A stretch of DNA of 64,000 nucleotides from JAHBVL01 sp963712055 (GTDB lineage: Bacteria > Chloroflexota > Chloroflexia > Thermomicrobiales > UBA6265), in contig CAVQGN010000001.1 of the NCBI GenBank assembly GCA_963712055.1, positions 248,001-312,000 on the forward strand, read 5' to 3'. The notes beneath the pieces were generated by a model. It worked only from the letters and a program-made list of their open reading frames with translations. It did no database searches and had not been told where the DNA came from. Shown here piece after piece: positions 16,476 to 24,462 of this stretch (positions are counted from its first letter, which is position 1; each line of letters opens with the position of its first letter). The position numbers were made by a program, and so were the translations under genes.

Positions 16476-17543
16476 ATGGCGGAGGCTGAAGCTCCCCGTC
16501 TGACCGTGAACACCGACGCTGGGCCGGTTTTACCGCCAGAAAAGCCAAGCCTGAAACGACGGTTGCTGCTTAAACCGGAAATGGGCGCTTTCGCTGGCGC
16601 GATTGCGGTTTGGGTCTTTTTCGCGATTTATGCGGGGGAAGCGTTCCGGAGTGCTCGCGGCACCGCCAGCTATCTGGAGGTCGCTGCTGAACTCGGCATC
16701 ATATCCGTCTTCGTGGCGCTGCTGATGATCGGCGGCGAGTTCGATCTCTCGGTGGGCTCAACCATCGGCGCGACCGGCATGATCATCGCGCTCCTTTCCA
16801 CCGAGTACGGTTGGAACGTCTGGGCGGCAATCGCGGTGGCGTTTCTCGCAGCAATTGCGATCGGGACGTTCAATGGCGTTGTCGTGGTCAAAACGGGCCT
16901 GCCATCGTTCATCGTCACGCTGGCGATGCTATTCATGGTCAGGGGAGCCACCATCGGCATAACACGCATGATCACAGGGCGTACCCAGGTTGGGAAAGTC
17001 AACGAAGCGGCAGGGTTCGAATCGGCACACCGCGTTTTTGCCAGCGAGATCGACATGTTCGGAGCGAGTTTTCCAGTTTCGATTCTGTGGTGGCTTGGGC
17101 TCACCGTTTTGGCAACCTGGATACTCTTGCGACTTCCGTTCGGAAACTGGATCGCAGGCGTTGGTGGAAACCTGCAAGCCGCCCGGAACGTCGGCGTCCC
17201 AACATTCAAGGTCAAGATTTTGCTCTTTATCGCCACCGCCATGTCGGCTTGTTTGCTGGCGATTATTCAGGTGGTTAGTTTCACCGGGGCCGATGTGCTG
17301 CGCGGTCAGTACCGGGAGTTCTACGCAATCGTAGCCGTCGTGATCGGGGGTACATTGCTGACAGGCGGCTACGGTTCCGCGACCGGCGCTGCTCTTGGCG
17401 CGTTGATCTTTGGGATGGTTCAGCAGGGGATCGTCTACGCCGGAATCGATGCAGACTGGTTTCAGTTCGTCCTCGGATTGATGCTCCTGGCGGCCGTATT
17501 GATTAATCGCTATGTGCGGAGATGGGCGGTCTTGACCCGATGA
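16476..17543 (+). CDS. Sugar ABC transporter permease (RbsC/FrcC-like)
   Basis: A 355-residue inner-membrane permease of the BPD_transp_2 family with about nine hydrophobic segments. The first is AIAVWVFFAIYAGEAF, and the family region GGEFDLSVGSTIGATGMI lies near residue 88, followed by NGVVVVKTGLPSFIVTLAML. GGTLLTGGYGSATGAALGAL near the C-terminus matches the conserved loop that contacts the ATPase. GGAGG is 6 nt before the ATG. The last codons overlap the start of the ATPase gene by 4 bp. Confidence 0.9.
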   Translation: MAEAEAPRLTVNTDAGPVLPPEKPSLKRRLLLKPEMGAFAGAIAVWVFFAIYAGEAFRSARGTASYLEVAAELGIISVFVALLMIGGEFDLSVGSTIGATGMIIALLSTEYGWNVWAAIAVAFLAAIAIGTFNGVVVVKTGLPSFIVTLAMLFMVRGATIGITRMITGRTQVGKVNEAAGFESAHRVFASEIDMFGASFPVSILWWLGLTVLATWILLRLPFGNWIAGVGGNLQAARNVGVPTFKVKILLFIATAMSACLLAIIQVVSFTGADVLRGQYREFYAIVAVVIGGTLLTGGYGSATGAALGALIFGMVQQGIVYAGIDADWFQFVLGLMLLAAVLINRYVRRWAVLTR

Positions 17544-18367
17544 TTGAGCCCATCCTCACATCGGCAGTCCGGCTCGAATCGGTTTCGAAGTATTTCGGGA
17601 GCGTCGTCGCTCTCGAGAACGTGTCGTTCGATGCACGCTATGGCGAGGTCCATTGCCTGCTCGGCGACAACGGAGCTGGAAAATCGACCCTGATCAAGAT
17701 CATCAGTGGTGTTTTCGAACCGGATGCAGGACGAATGCTTGTCGACGACGTCGATGTCCAGCTCAAGTCGCCTCGCGATGCGCTCGAGCATGGGATCGCG
17801 ACGGTCTACCAGGATCTTGCGATGATTCCGCTGATGAGCATTTCCCGAAACTTCTTTCTTGGAACCGAACCGACGAAGGGGTGGGGGCCTTTTCGGCGCT
17901 TCGATTTGGAATACGCCGACGAAGTCACCCGGACCGAGCTCTCCAAGATGGGGATCAATGTCCGGGACACCGAGCAACCAGTCGGGACCCTTTCCGGCGG
18001 AGAGCGGCAGTCCGTCGCGATTGCGCGAGCGGTTTATCACGGCGCCAAGGTTCTGATTCTTGACGAACCCACGGCCGCGCTCGGGGTGAAGGAAGCCGGG
18101 GTCGTCTTGAGATACGTCGCGCAGGCTAGGGCTCGAGGTATCGCGGTCATTCTGATTACCCACAACGTCCACCATGCCTATCCGATTGGCGACCGCTTTA
18201 CGATTCTCAATCGAGGCACGGTGATGAACGACGTCACGTTCACGAAGGATCAGATCAGTCGTGAGGAAGTGGTGGCGATGATGGCCGGGGGAGAAGACCT
18301 CGAGGAACTGAGCCACGAACTCGAGGAGTTTGCCCGTATTGACAGAATGACAGAAGAAGCTACCTGA
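17540..18367 (+). CDS. Sugar ABC transporter ATP-binding protein, single domain
   Basis: ATPase of 275 residues with Walker A GDNGAGKST, Q-loop VYQDLAMIP, signature LSGGERQSVAIARAV, Walker B VLILDEPTAAL and switch His in ILITHNVHHA. The ATG at 17540 makes a classic ATGA overlap with the permease stop; an in-frame ATG at 17522 lies inside the permease. RbsA-type importers usually have a fused double ATPase of about 500 residues, whereas this one has a single domain, as in FrcA-like systems, and would act as a homodimer. A hairpin terminator follows. Confidence 0.92.
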   Translation: MIEPILTSAVRLESVSKYFGSVVALENVSFDARYGEVHCLLGDNGAGKSTLIKIISGVFEPDAGRMLVDDVDVQLKSPRDALEHGIATVYQDLAMIPLMSISRNFFLGTEPTKGWGPFRRFDLEYADEVTRTELSKMGINVRDTEQPVGTLSGGERQSVAIARAVYHGAKVLILDEPTAALGVKEAGVVLRYVAQARARGIAVILITHNVHHAYPIGDRFTILNRGTVMNDVTFTKDQISREEVVAMMAGGEDLEELSHELEEFARIDRMTEEAT

Positions 18368-18395
18368 GGTCGCGCGCTCACACCCTGGACACAAA

Positions 18396-18423
18396 ACAGC
18401 CACCCACGGAAGTGAGTGGCTGT
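18396..18423. terminator. Bidirectional terminator between ABC operon and cold-shock gene
   Basis: Stem ACAGCCAC/GTGGCTGT with an inner extension, flanked by ACAAA on one side and TATT on the other. It sits in the gap between two convergent genes. Confidence 0.6.
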
Positions 18424-18446
18424 TATTGAATCCCGGAGGATTCGAA

Positions 18447-18920
18447 CTAGTCGAGGTTGACTTGCTCGGCGCGGGGGCCTTTCGGACCACTGCCCAATCG
18501 GAAGCTGACTCGGTCGCCGGATCCGATCATCGATGGAGCCACCGACTGATGGAAAAAGACCTGATCGCCACCGTCATCTGGCTGGATGAAACCAAAGCCC
18601 TTGGTGCGATCAAAGTTTGAGACAACGCCATTTACCAGTGGTAGGGTCATGGGGTCGACAGTTGGGCCCGCGTTGCGGCGGCTGCTGGAGCCATCGGTGC
18701 GTGAGCGGGCTGGGGCTTCGCCTCGGCTGACGATCACGATGTCTGTCGCGTTGGTGCCGCGAGGACCCTGCTCGATCCCAAATTCAACGGTGTCACCTTC
18801 ACCGAGAGTCTCGCCGTATGGGAGAGCCGACGCGTGCACAAACACATCGTCGATTCCTGGGGACTCGATGAACCCAAAGCCTTTGTCTGGGTTAAACCAC
18901 TTAACTGTTCCGGATGCCAT
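18447..18920 (-). CDS. Tandem cold-shock domain protein
   Basis: A 157-residue protein with two cold-shock domains. CSD1 (residues 1-65) has MASGTVKWFNPDKGFGFIE and DVFVHASAL, both RNP motifs. CSD2 (about 92-157) has GVVSNFDRTKGFGFIQ and QVFFHQSVAP. A short Arg/Ser-rich linker joins them. The ATG at 18920 is preceded by AAGGAAA, and the longer ORF N-terminus is not conserved. Most bacterial Csp proteins have a single domain of about 70 residues, so this is a duplicated form that should bind single-stranded nucleic acid more tightly or at two sites. Confidence 0.9.
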   Translation of the reverse strand: MASGTVKWFNPDKGFGFIESPGIDDVFVHASALPYGETLGEGDTVEFGIEQGPRGTNATDIVIVSRGEAPARSRTDGSSSRRNAGPTVDPMTLPLVNGVVSNFDRTKGFGFIQPDDGGDQVFFHQSVAPSMIGSGDRVSFRLGSGPKGPRAEQVNLD

Positions 18921-19084
18921 TCGCGCGTTTCCTTCGATGTTGATGACACTTCTGCCAAACTCCGTTCCGGATCGATCGATCCGGAATTGCACATGCAACA
19001 CCTTAGTATATGCCCGATGTCAAGAGCTTGTCGCGTCTTCTGGTCGTTTTCTTCCTGGTTTATTGAAAATTCATCAGTTCAGAG

Positions 19085-19906
19085 TCACGGACCGTCGGTC
19101 AAAGCCGTCAACATGGCCGGAAGATCAGTAAACACCAGATCCGGTCGTTCTGACGCATCTGCAATATCCTCGCGGGTGGAAACGCCGGTTAACACCATGA
19201 CTGACAGCGCACCGAATCGATTCGCCGCGACGATGTCAGTATCAAGTCGGTCTCCAATGGCCGCGCAATCGCCAGCTCCGATGCCCATATCGGCGCAAGC
19301 CATCGCAAACATCAGGGTTTCAGGTTTGCCGACGACCTCGGGTTGTTGTCCCACAGATGCTGTGACCGCAGCGAGGATACTGCCGCAGCCAGGAACGAGA
19401 CCCTGTTCCGTCGGAAGGGTGACGTCTGTGTTCGTGGCGACATAACGTGCTCCGCCTCGAATCGCAGCGTTCGCGCGAAAGAGTTTCGCGTACGTGAACT
19501 CTCTGTCGAGCCCGACGACTACTGCGTCAACAGGGGAGGTGAGATCAGCCGGCGGTTGCAGCTTCGGGTCAACATACAACTGCTCCATCAACGCCGGTTC
19601 GCCGATTGCGAACACGGTACCGCCTGCTGGCATCGAGTTGTGGAGATAGTGCCTGGTGGCGACCCCTGACGTCAGGATCAGATCAGCAGTGGTCTCGATC
19701 CCCATCCCGGCGAGTTTTGTCACGTACTGATCCGGCGTCGAGGTCGAGTTATTGGTGACGAAGCGGTAGGGGATATCTCTCAGCGCAAGCGCATCGAGCA
19801 ATTCCGGTGTTCCTGGCAGCGGTTCATGCCCACGATAGAGCACGCCATCCATATCGAGGATGTAGCCACGAGCGTCGCGCAGGCGATCGAGGTTGTCTGA
19901 TGGCAT
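19085..19906 (-). CDS. HAD-IIA family phosphatase (NagD-like)
   Basis: A 273-residue hydrolase of the HAD superfamily, subclass IIA. Motif I is ILDMDGVLYRG with the nucleophile Asp, motif II is VTNNST, the motif III Lys lies in VGKPETLMF, and motif IV is IGDRLDTDI. The cap domain between motifs II and III is of C2 type. Relatives dephosphorylate sugar or nucleotide phosphates (NagD, AraL, p-nitrophenylphosphatases). The substrate is not determinable. It lies 1 bp downstream of the PfpI-type gene and probably shares the thrS transcript. Confidence 0.9.
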   Translation of the reverse strand: MPSDNLDRLRDARGYILDMDGVLYRGHEPLPGTPELLDALALRDIPYRFVTNNSTSTPDQYVTKLAGMGIETTADLILTSGVATRHYLHNSMPAGGTVFAIGEPALMEQLYVDPKLQPPADLTSPVDAVVVGLDREFTYAKLFRANAAIRGGARYVATNTDVTLPTEQGLVPGCGSILAAVTASVGQQPEVVGKPETLMFAMACADMGIGAGDCAAIGDRLDTDIVAANRFGALSVMVLTGVSTREDIADASERPDLVFTDLPAMLTALTDGP

Positions 19907-19907
19907 C

Positions 19908-20441
19908 TTACCGATCGCCGCCGATCATGGCGTCGACCACCGCTTTGTTGAACACGTCCATGTCGGCCGGTGTCCGCGAGGAAATAAGGTTGCCGTCAAT
20001 CACCAGTTCCTCGTCTTCATAGACGGCGCCAGCATTCGTGACATCGTCGCGGATCTTATTCACGCAGGTCGTCCGTCGTCCGTCCAGCACCTTCGCCGAG
20101 ATCAGCAACTGCGGTCCGTGGCAGATCGACGCGACTGGTTTTCCGCTTTCGACAAACCTGCGGGTGAAATCGACTGCGGCGTCAACAATGCGCAGGTTCT
20201 CCGGCGCGCCGCCACCGGGGATGACCAAACCCGCGAATGACGATTCGATGTCCGCAGTCAGTTCATCGAACGTGGCCGTTGCTTCGACGCTGGCGCCCTT
20301 CTTGCCTTCGACCGGTCCCTTTTCCACGCCGATTACCACGACTTCACCACCAGCCGCGAGAACGGCATCGATCGGTCCAGTGGCTTCGATGTCCTCGAAG
20401 TTCTTCGCGATAACAACGGCAACTCTTGGTTTTGAACCCAT
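19908..20441 (-). CDS. DJ-1/PfpI family protein
   Basis: A 177-residue protein of the class I glutamine-amidotransferase-like fold, PfpI/YhbO subgroup. It starts with VAVVIAKNFEDIEATGP, carries VIPGGGAPENLR, and has the nucleophile-elbow cysteine in VASICHGPQLLISA. PfpI-type proteins have been described as proteases, glyoxalases or deglycases, and the exact activity is disputed. It is 21 bp downstream of thrS, so it may be transcribed from the T-box-controlled promoter. Confidence 0.9.
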   Translation of the reverse strand: MGSKPRVAVVIAKNFEDIEATGPIDAVLAAGGEVVVIGVEKGPVEGKKGASVEATATFDELTADIESSFAGLVIPGGGAPENLRIVDAAVDFTRRFVESGKPVASICHGPQLLISAKVLDGRRTTCVNKIRDDVTNAGAVYEDEELVIDGNLISSRTPADMDVFNKAVVDAMIGGDR

Positions 20442-20462
20442 TCGCGTTTCCTTTCCTCGAAA

Positions 20463-22277
20463 TCAGGCAGTGACAACCTCTGGCGACGTCAGTTCGAGTG
20501 CTTTCGTGTCGATCAATTCCTTCATCATGCTGGCCACTTCGGCGATCGCCATTGCTCCAAGATCGTCGCCGGTTCGCAGACGGACTGAAACTGTGCCTGC
20601 TTCCGCCTCCCGTTTGCCGATCACCAGCATCACGGGAATCTTCTGCAGTTGGGCATCGCGGATCTTGGCCTGCATCCGGTCACGTCCTTCGTTGACTTCG
20701 GCGCGGATACCCTCCTTTTTGAGCGAAGCCGCAACCTCGTTGGCGTAGCCGATCTGGTCATCGGTGATTGGGATGATCATGGCTTGAACTGGAGCCAGCC
20801 AGAGCGGGAACGCACCAGCATAGTGCTCCACCAATCCGCCCACGAATCGCTCCATTGACCCGAGCAGAGTTCGGTGAATCATGACCGCGCGATGGCGCTC
20901 GCCGTCCTCGCCGATGTAATTCACATCGAATCGTTCCGGCAGATTGAAATCAACCTGGATCGTCGGTCCGGTCCACTCCCGGCCCAACGCATCGACCCAC
21001 TTGATGTCGATTTTTGGTCCATAGAAAGCGCCGCCGCCGGGATCGATCTTGTACGAGAGACCCTTCCGATCCATCGCCAGTTGCAGATCGCGGATCGATT
21101 TGTCCCAGGATTCCTCGTCGCCGATCGATTTCTCCGGTCGTGTGGCGAGGTAGGTTTCGAAGGTGTAGCCAAAGACCTTCGCCATGTGCTGGGCGAGATC
21201 GATCACCGCTTCGACTTCGTCGACAACCTGGTCCGGCGTGCAGAAGATATGAGCATCGTCCTGAGTGAATCCGCGCACCCTCAGCATCCCGTGCAACGTC
21301 CCCGATCGTTCATACCGATAGACCGTTCCGAGTTCGGCCAACCGCACCGGCAGATCGCGATAGGAGCGGACGTCGTTCTTGAAGATCATGATGTGTCCGG
21401 GGCAGTTCATCGGTTTCAGGTAGTAGTCGACTTCTTCGATGGACATCGGCGAGTACATGTTCTCGCGATATGTCTCGAGGTGCCCGGACGTCTGGTAGAT
21501 CTTCTCTGACGCGATATGCGGGGTGTACACGAGTTTGTAACCGCGCTCGATCTGTTCCTGCTGCTCGAATTGCTCCACCAGATAGCGGACGGTTGCGCCA
21601 TTGGGCAACCAGAGGATCAACCCAGGACCTATCTCCTCCGACACCATGAACAATTCGAGTTCACGACCAAGCCGGCGATGGTCACGCCGTTGCGCTTCCT
21701 CGAGCCGATGGAGGTGCTCCTCGAGTTCGGCCTGAGTGAACCAGGCCGTGCCATAGACTCGCTGGAGCATGGGACGCTTCTCATCACCACGCCAGTAAGC
21801 GCCGGCGACCGACAGCAACTTGAACGGTCCAATCTGACCAGTGGTCTCGACATGCGGACCACGGCAGAGATCGAGAAAATCACCTTGCTGATAGGTGGTG
21901 ATTTCTTCACCAGTCTCAAAACTCTGGATCAATTCGACCTTGTAGGGATTGTCTTTGAACAGATCGAGCGCTTCATCCCGGCTGACCACTGTGCGCACGA
22001 AGGGTTCGGCTGCTTTCTGATGGGTGCGCATCGATGTTTCGATCGAAGCAAGGTCATCCGGGGTCAGCGGCTCTTCAAGATCAAGATCGTAATAGAACCC
22101 GTTGTCGATTGCGGGACCAATAGCGAACTTCACATCTGGATGAAGTTCCTGGATCGCCTCCGCCATCAGATGGGCGGTCGAATGCCGCATCCTTGCGAGT
22201 TCGAATTCGCGCGGATCGTCTGTTTCAACGTCCATGTCCATCGTTGTTGCCATCTCGTGTAGGTCGGCGTTGGCCAC
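20463..22277 (-). CDS. thrS: Threonyl-tRNA synthetase, TGS domain absent
   Basis: Class II synthetase charging tRNA-Thr. The editing (SAD) domain is at the N-terminus, with HSTAHLMAEA near residue 35 and LCRGPH near 150. The catalytic domain has motif 2 YRYERSGTLHGMLRVRGF and motif 3 HRTLLGSMERF, with zinc residues in MNCPGH. The C-terminal anticodon-binding domain ends the protein. At about 604 residues it lacks the N-terminal TGS domain of E. coli-type ThrRS. The GTG at 22277 is chosen because AGGAGAGG lies just upstream. Expression is controlled by a T-box leader. Confidence 0.95.
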   Translation of the reverse strand: MANADLHEMATTMDMDVETDDPREFELARMRHSTAHLMAEAIQELHPDVKFAIGPAIDNGFYYDLDLEEPLTPDDLASIETSMRTHQKAAEPFVRTVVSRDEALDLFKDNPYKVELIQSFETGEEITTYQQGDFLDLCRGPHVETTGQIGPFKLLSVAGAYWRGDEKRPMLQRVYGTAWFTQAELEEHLHRLEEAQRRDHRRLGRELELFMVSEEIGPGLILWLPNGATVRYLVEQFEQQEQIERGYKLVYTPHIASEKIYQTSGHLETYRENMYSPMSIEEVDYYLKPMNCPGHIMIFKNDVRSYRDLPVRLAELGTVYRYERSGTLHGMLRVRGFTQDDAHIFCTPDQVVDEVEAVIDLAQHMAKVFGYTFETYLATRPEKSIGDEESWDKSIRDLQLAMDRKGLSYKIDPGGGAFYGPKIDIKWVDALGREWTGPTIQVDFNLPERFDVNYIGEDGERHRAVMIHRTLLGSMERFVGGLVEHYAGAFPLWLAPVQAMIIPITDDQIGYANEVAASLKKEGIRAEVNEGRDRMQAKIRDAQLQKIPVMLVIGKREAEAGTVSVRLRTGDDLGAMAIAEVASMMKELIDTKALELTSPEVVTA

Positions 22278-22324
22278 GTTCCTCTCCTTCGTCCGGTGCA
22301 AACGCATCGGTTCATCTGAATAGC

Positions 22325-22357
22325 AAAAGCCCAGACCTCCGCGAGGGACGTCTGGGC
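22325..22357 (-). terminator. T-box-associated intrinsic terminator
   Basis: Stem CCCAGAC/GTCTGGG with GC-rich inner pairs, then CTTTTGC, directly after the T-box sequence. It should form when tRNA-Thr is charged, stopping transcription before thrS. Confidence 0.8.
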
Positions 22358-22555
22358 AACGTGGTTCCACCCTGCTTTCGCGAAGCGGCAGTTTCCACCG
22401 ATCGCGCTCGATTGGAAGCCGATAACGAAGCTACCCGGTGGTCCCTGGCCTAGGCTCGGGATCACGGCTCGCGGGTGGTTTTCGCTTCAGACGGTGACTC
22501 ACCGTGCTCTCACCAGATGACGGTGTCTCTGAAGTGGCCTGAAGCGAACTTGTCC
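22358..22555 (-). promoter_or_regulatory. T-box riboswitch, Thr specifier, upstream of thrS
   Basis: The leader carries the conserved T-box AGGGTGGAACCACG (22373-22360). Stem I is closed by a perfect 10-bp helix, TTCGCTTCAG pairing with CTGAAGCGAA. On the 3' side of that helix the specifier codon ACC (22495-22493, Thr) is followed by G. The UGGA of the antiterminator bulge would pair with a U-CCA acceptor end. Uncharged tRNA-Thr should stabilise the antiterminator and let transcription continue into thrS. Confidence 0.9.
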
Positions 22556-22591
22556 CGGTCTACGCCGCTGACAGTTCAATTTGTCACTGCC

Positions 22592-22620
22592 AGCATAGGC
22601 AGCAGGGATGCTGCTGTCAA
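22592..22620 (-). promoter_or_regulatory. Promoter of thrS T-box transcript
   Basis: TTGACA (22620-22615), a 17-bp spacer and TATGCT (22597-22592). The -35 overlaps the stop codon of the upstream carboxypeptidase gene. Transcription would begin about 30 nt before stem I. Confidence 0.72.
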
Positions 22621-23813
22621 ACAGCCGGATCGCTGCGTTTATCGGCTGTGTGCGACCGCCAGGCGTTCCACCCGACGACGGTGGCCACAAGGAGCAACAC
22701 GGCTGCCAGCCCCAGCCACCGGGTCATCTCGCTGGAATCCGGTTCGGTCGAAGTGGCGACAGAAGTGGAGGAACCGGATTCCGCTGCGGCCGCCGGATTC
22801 GAATCAACTGGCGCTTCGCTGGCCGATGCTCCAACCATCGATCCTCCAGAGGAGGTCGACGCCTGGATCACGGCAATGTCAGGATCGACATACGCCAGCG
22901 TTTCTGCAGTGATCGGTTGGTTGTCGGCGATTCGCCTGGCTTTGGTTTCGAATCCGAGATCGAGCAGTGAAGCGTTGTCCTGATACCAGATATCCGGAGC
23001 CTCACCGTCAAGCGTGACCGAGATCATCCGTGAACCGTCGCGTTCGGCGAATTCGACCAGGCAATAGCCCGAGTCATCGTCATAGCCAGTTTTGCCGCCG
23101 ATCAAACCGGAGTAGTTGTTTAGGAGTTTGTTCGTGTTGGTGACCGTGTAGTTGCCGTCAGCTGTGGTGAACGACGAAGTACCAATGATTCTGGCGAATT
23201 CTGGGTATTCCATCGCGTACATCGCAAAGGTAGCGACATCTCGAGCGGTCGAATAGTGGCCATCGACGCCCCAACCATGCGGATTCTTGAACTGGGTGTT
23301 GGTCAACCCCATGTTTGTCGCGCGTTCATTCATGTAGCCGACGAAACGATCGACCGACTCTTCATCGGTATCGCCGGGCTGAGCGCCGAGCGACCGAGCG
23401 ACTGCGTGAGCCGCGTCATTTCCGGAAGGCAACATCATCCCGTAGAGGAGTTCTTCGAGCGTGAAGGTCTCCCCGGCACCAAAACCCATCAGCGTCGAGT
23501 TCGCATCGAAGAGATCAGATGTTTTGGTGGTGATTCGTTGATCCAGTCGCCCACGCTCGAGCGCTTCGATGGTGGTGAACATCTTCGTGAGTGACGCGAT
23601 CGCGACCTCTTTGTCGGCATTTTGCTCAGCGATGATCTCACCGGTATCGGCATCGATCACAATATAGCGTTTTGATGACAGTCCAAGATCGGATTGCGCG
23701 CGCACCACGGCCGGGAGACTGAAGCCAATCAGCATCAGCGCCAGCAGGGCAAAAACTGCTCGATGAACTGAGCTGGGCAATCGCAGTGGGGGAGTGGAGG
23801 GTGAGGCTGTCAT
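22617..23813 (-). CDS. D-alanyl-D-alanine carboxypeptidase (S11 family)
   Basis: Penicillin-binding protein of the DacA/PBP5 type that trims the terminal D-Ala from peptidoglycan stem peptides outside the membrane. The N-terminal signal is a hydrophobic stretch ending VVRAQS. Active-site motifs are IASLTKMF (SxxK), LPSGNDAAH (SxN) and IGGKTGYDD (KTG). A Ser/Ala/Pro-rich linker leads to a C-terminal membrane helix (LGLAAVLLLVATVVGWNAW) and a basic tail, a bitopic arrangement. The start at 23813 gives a normal signal peptide; an in-frame start at 23864 would add 17 residues. Confidence 0.93.
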   Translation of the reverse strand: MTASPSTPPLRLPSSVHRAVFALLALMLIGFSLPAVVRAQSDLGLSSKRYIVIDADTGEIIAEQNADKEVAIASLTKMFTTIEALERGRLDQRITTKTSDLFDANSTLMGFGAGETFTLEELLYGMMLPSGNDAAHAVARSLGAQPGDTDEESVDRFVGYMNERATNMGLTNTQFKNPHGWGVDGHYSTARDVATFAMYAMEYPEFARIIGTSSFTTADGNYTVTNTNKLLNNYSGLIGGKTGYDDDSGYCLVEFAERDGSRMISVTLDGEAPDIWYQDNASLLDLGFETKARRIADNQPITAETLAYVDPDIAVIQASTSSGGSMVGASASEAPVDSNPAAAAESGSSTSVATSTEPDSSEMTRWLGLAAVLLLVATVVGWNAWRSHTADKRSDPAV

Positions 23814-23904
23814 GGTCCGATCTGGGGGAGTTGAGCCGATTGAGGAAACCCAATTCAATCTCAAAATCGAATCGGTCCACCGTTGCGGCAGACCGACTCT
23901 CTGG

Positions 23905-23978
<74 letters not shown>

Positions 23979-23993
23979 GTGGAGCGGAGTGTG

Positions 23994-24023
23994 AGTATAG
24001 GAATCCGCGCCGGTTCCTGTCAA
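23994..24023 (-). promoter_or_regulatory. Promoter of tRNA-Val
   Basis: Consensus TTGACA (24023-24018), an 18-bp spacer and TATACT (23999-23994), with the tRNA 5' end 16 nt further on. Confidence 0.78.
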
Positions 24024-24030
24024 CTTGCTC

Positions 24031-24462
24031 TCAGTGCCCAAGGATCTTCACCGACCGTGAGCGAGGATGCCAGGCATAGGTGACCGTCTGAAATGGACCG
24101 ATCGCGCTCCGGGTTGCCTTGTGGAGCGGTTGCAGCCCCGCGTTCTTGACCTTCCATTTCCCCTGCACCTGATTCAGCACCAGTTGGCTGTCGCCCTCGA
24201 TCCGCACCGAGGCTGTGACGGAGCGGTCCCCGAGGATGCGAGCAAGATGCTCTAGCGCGGCGATCAGGGTGCGATATTCAGCCTGGTTATTCGTCATCGG
24301 GTTGTCCGATTCCGGGAATTCGATCGCTTCATGAATCTCCTTCCCGGTCGGACTCTTCAACAGGTAGCTCCCATAGCCCTTGCCCGGATTCCCGAGCGAA
24401 CCGCCGTCAAAAACGATCGTGTAGACGTTGGCAGCGCCGGCAGAATGAGGAGACTGACTCAA
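24031..24462 (-). CDS. RNase HI-like protein with shortened C-terminus
   Basis: A 143-residue RNase H fold that would cut RNA in RNA-DNA hybrids. Catalytic residues are visible in VFDGGSLGNPGKG (Asp), NNQAEYRTL (Glu) and IEGDSQLV (Asp). After VTYAWHPRS the protein ends at RSVKILGH, just where the family normally continues through an N-x-x-A-D segment supplying the fourth carboxylate and a final helix. Neither other frame restores that segment. The start is a TTG overlapping the EF-G-like stop (TTGA). It may be a weakened enzyme, a binding-only protein or a recently truncated gene. Confidence 0.78.
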   Translation of the reverse strand: MSQSPHSAGAANVYTIVFDGGSLGNPGKGYGSYLLKSPTGKEIHEAIEFPESDNPMTNNQAEYRTLIAALEHLARILGDRSVTASVRIEGDSQLVLNQVQGKWKVKNAGLQPLHKATRSAIGPFQTVTYAWHPRSRSVKILGH

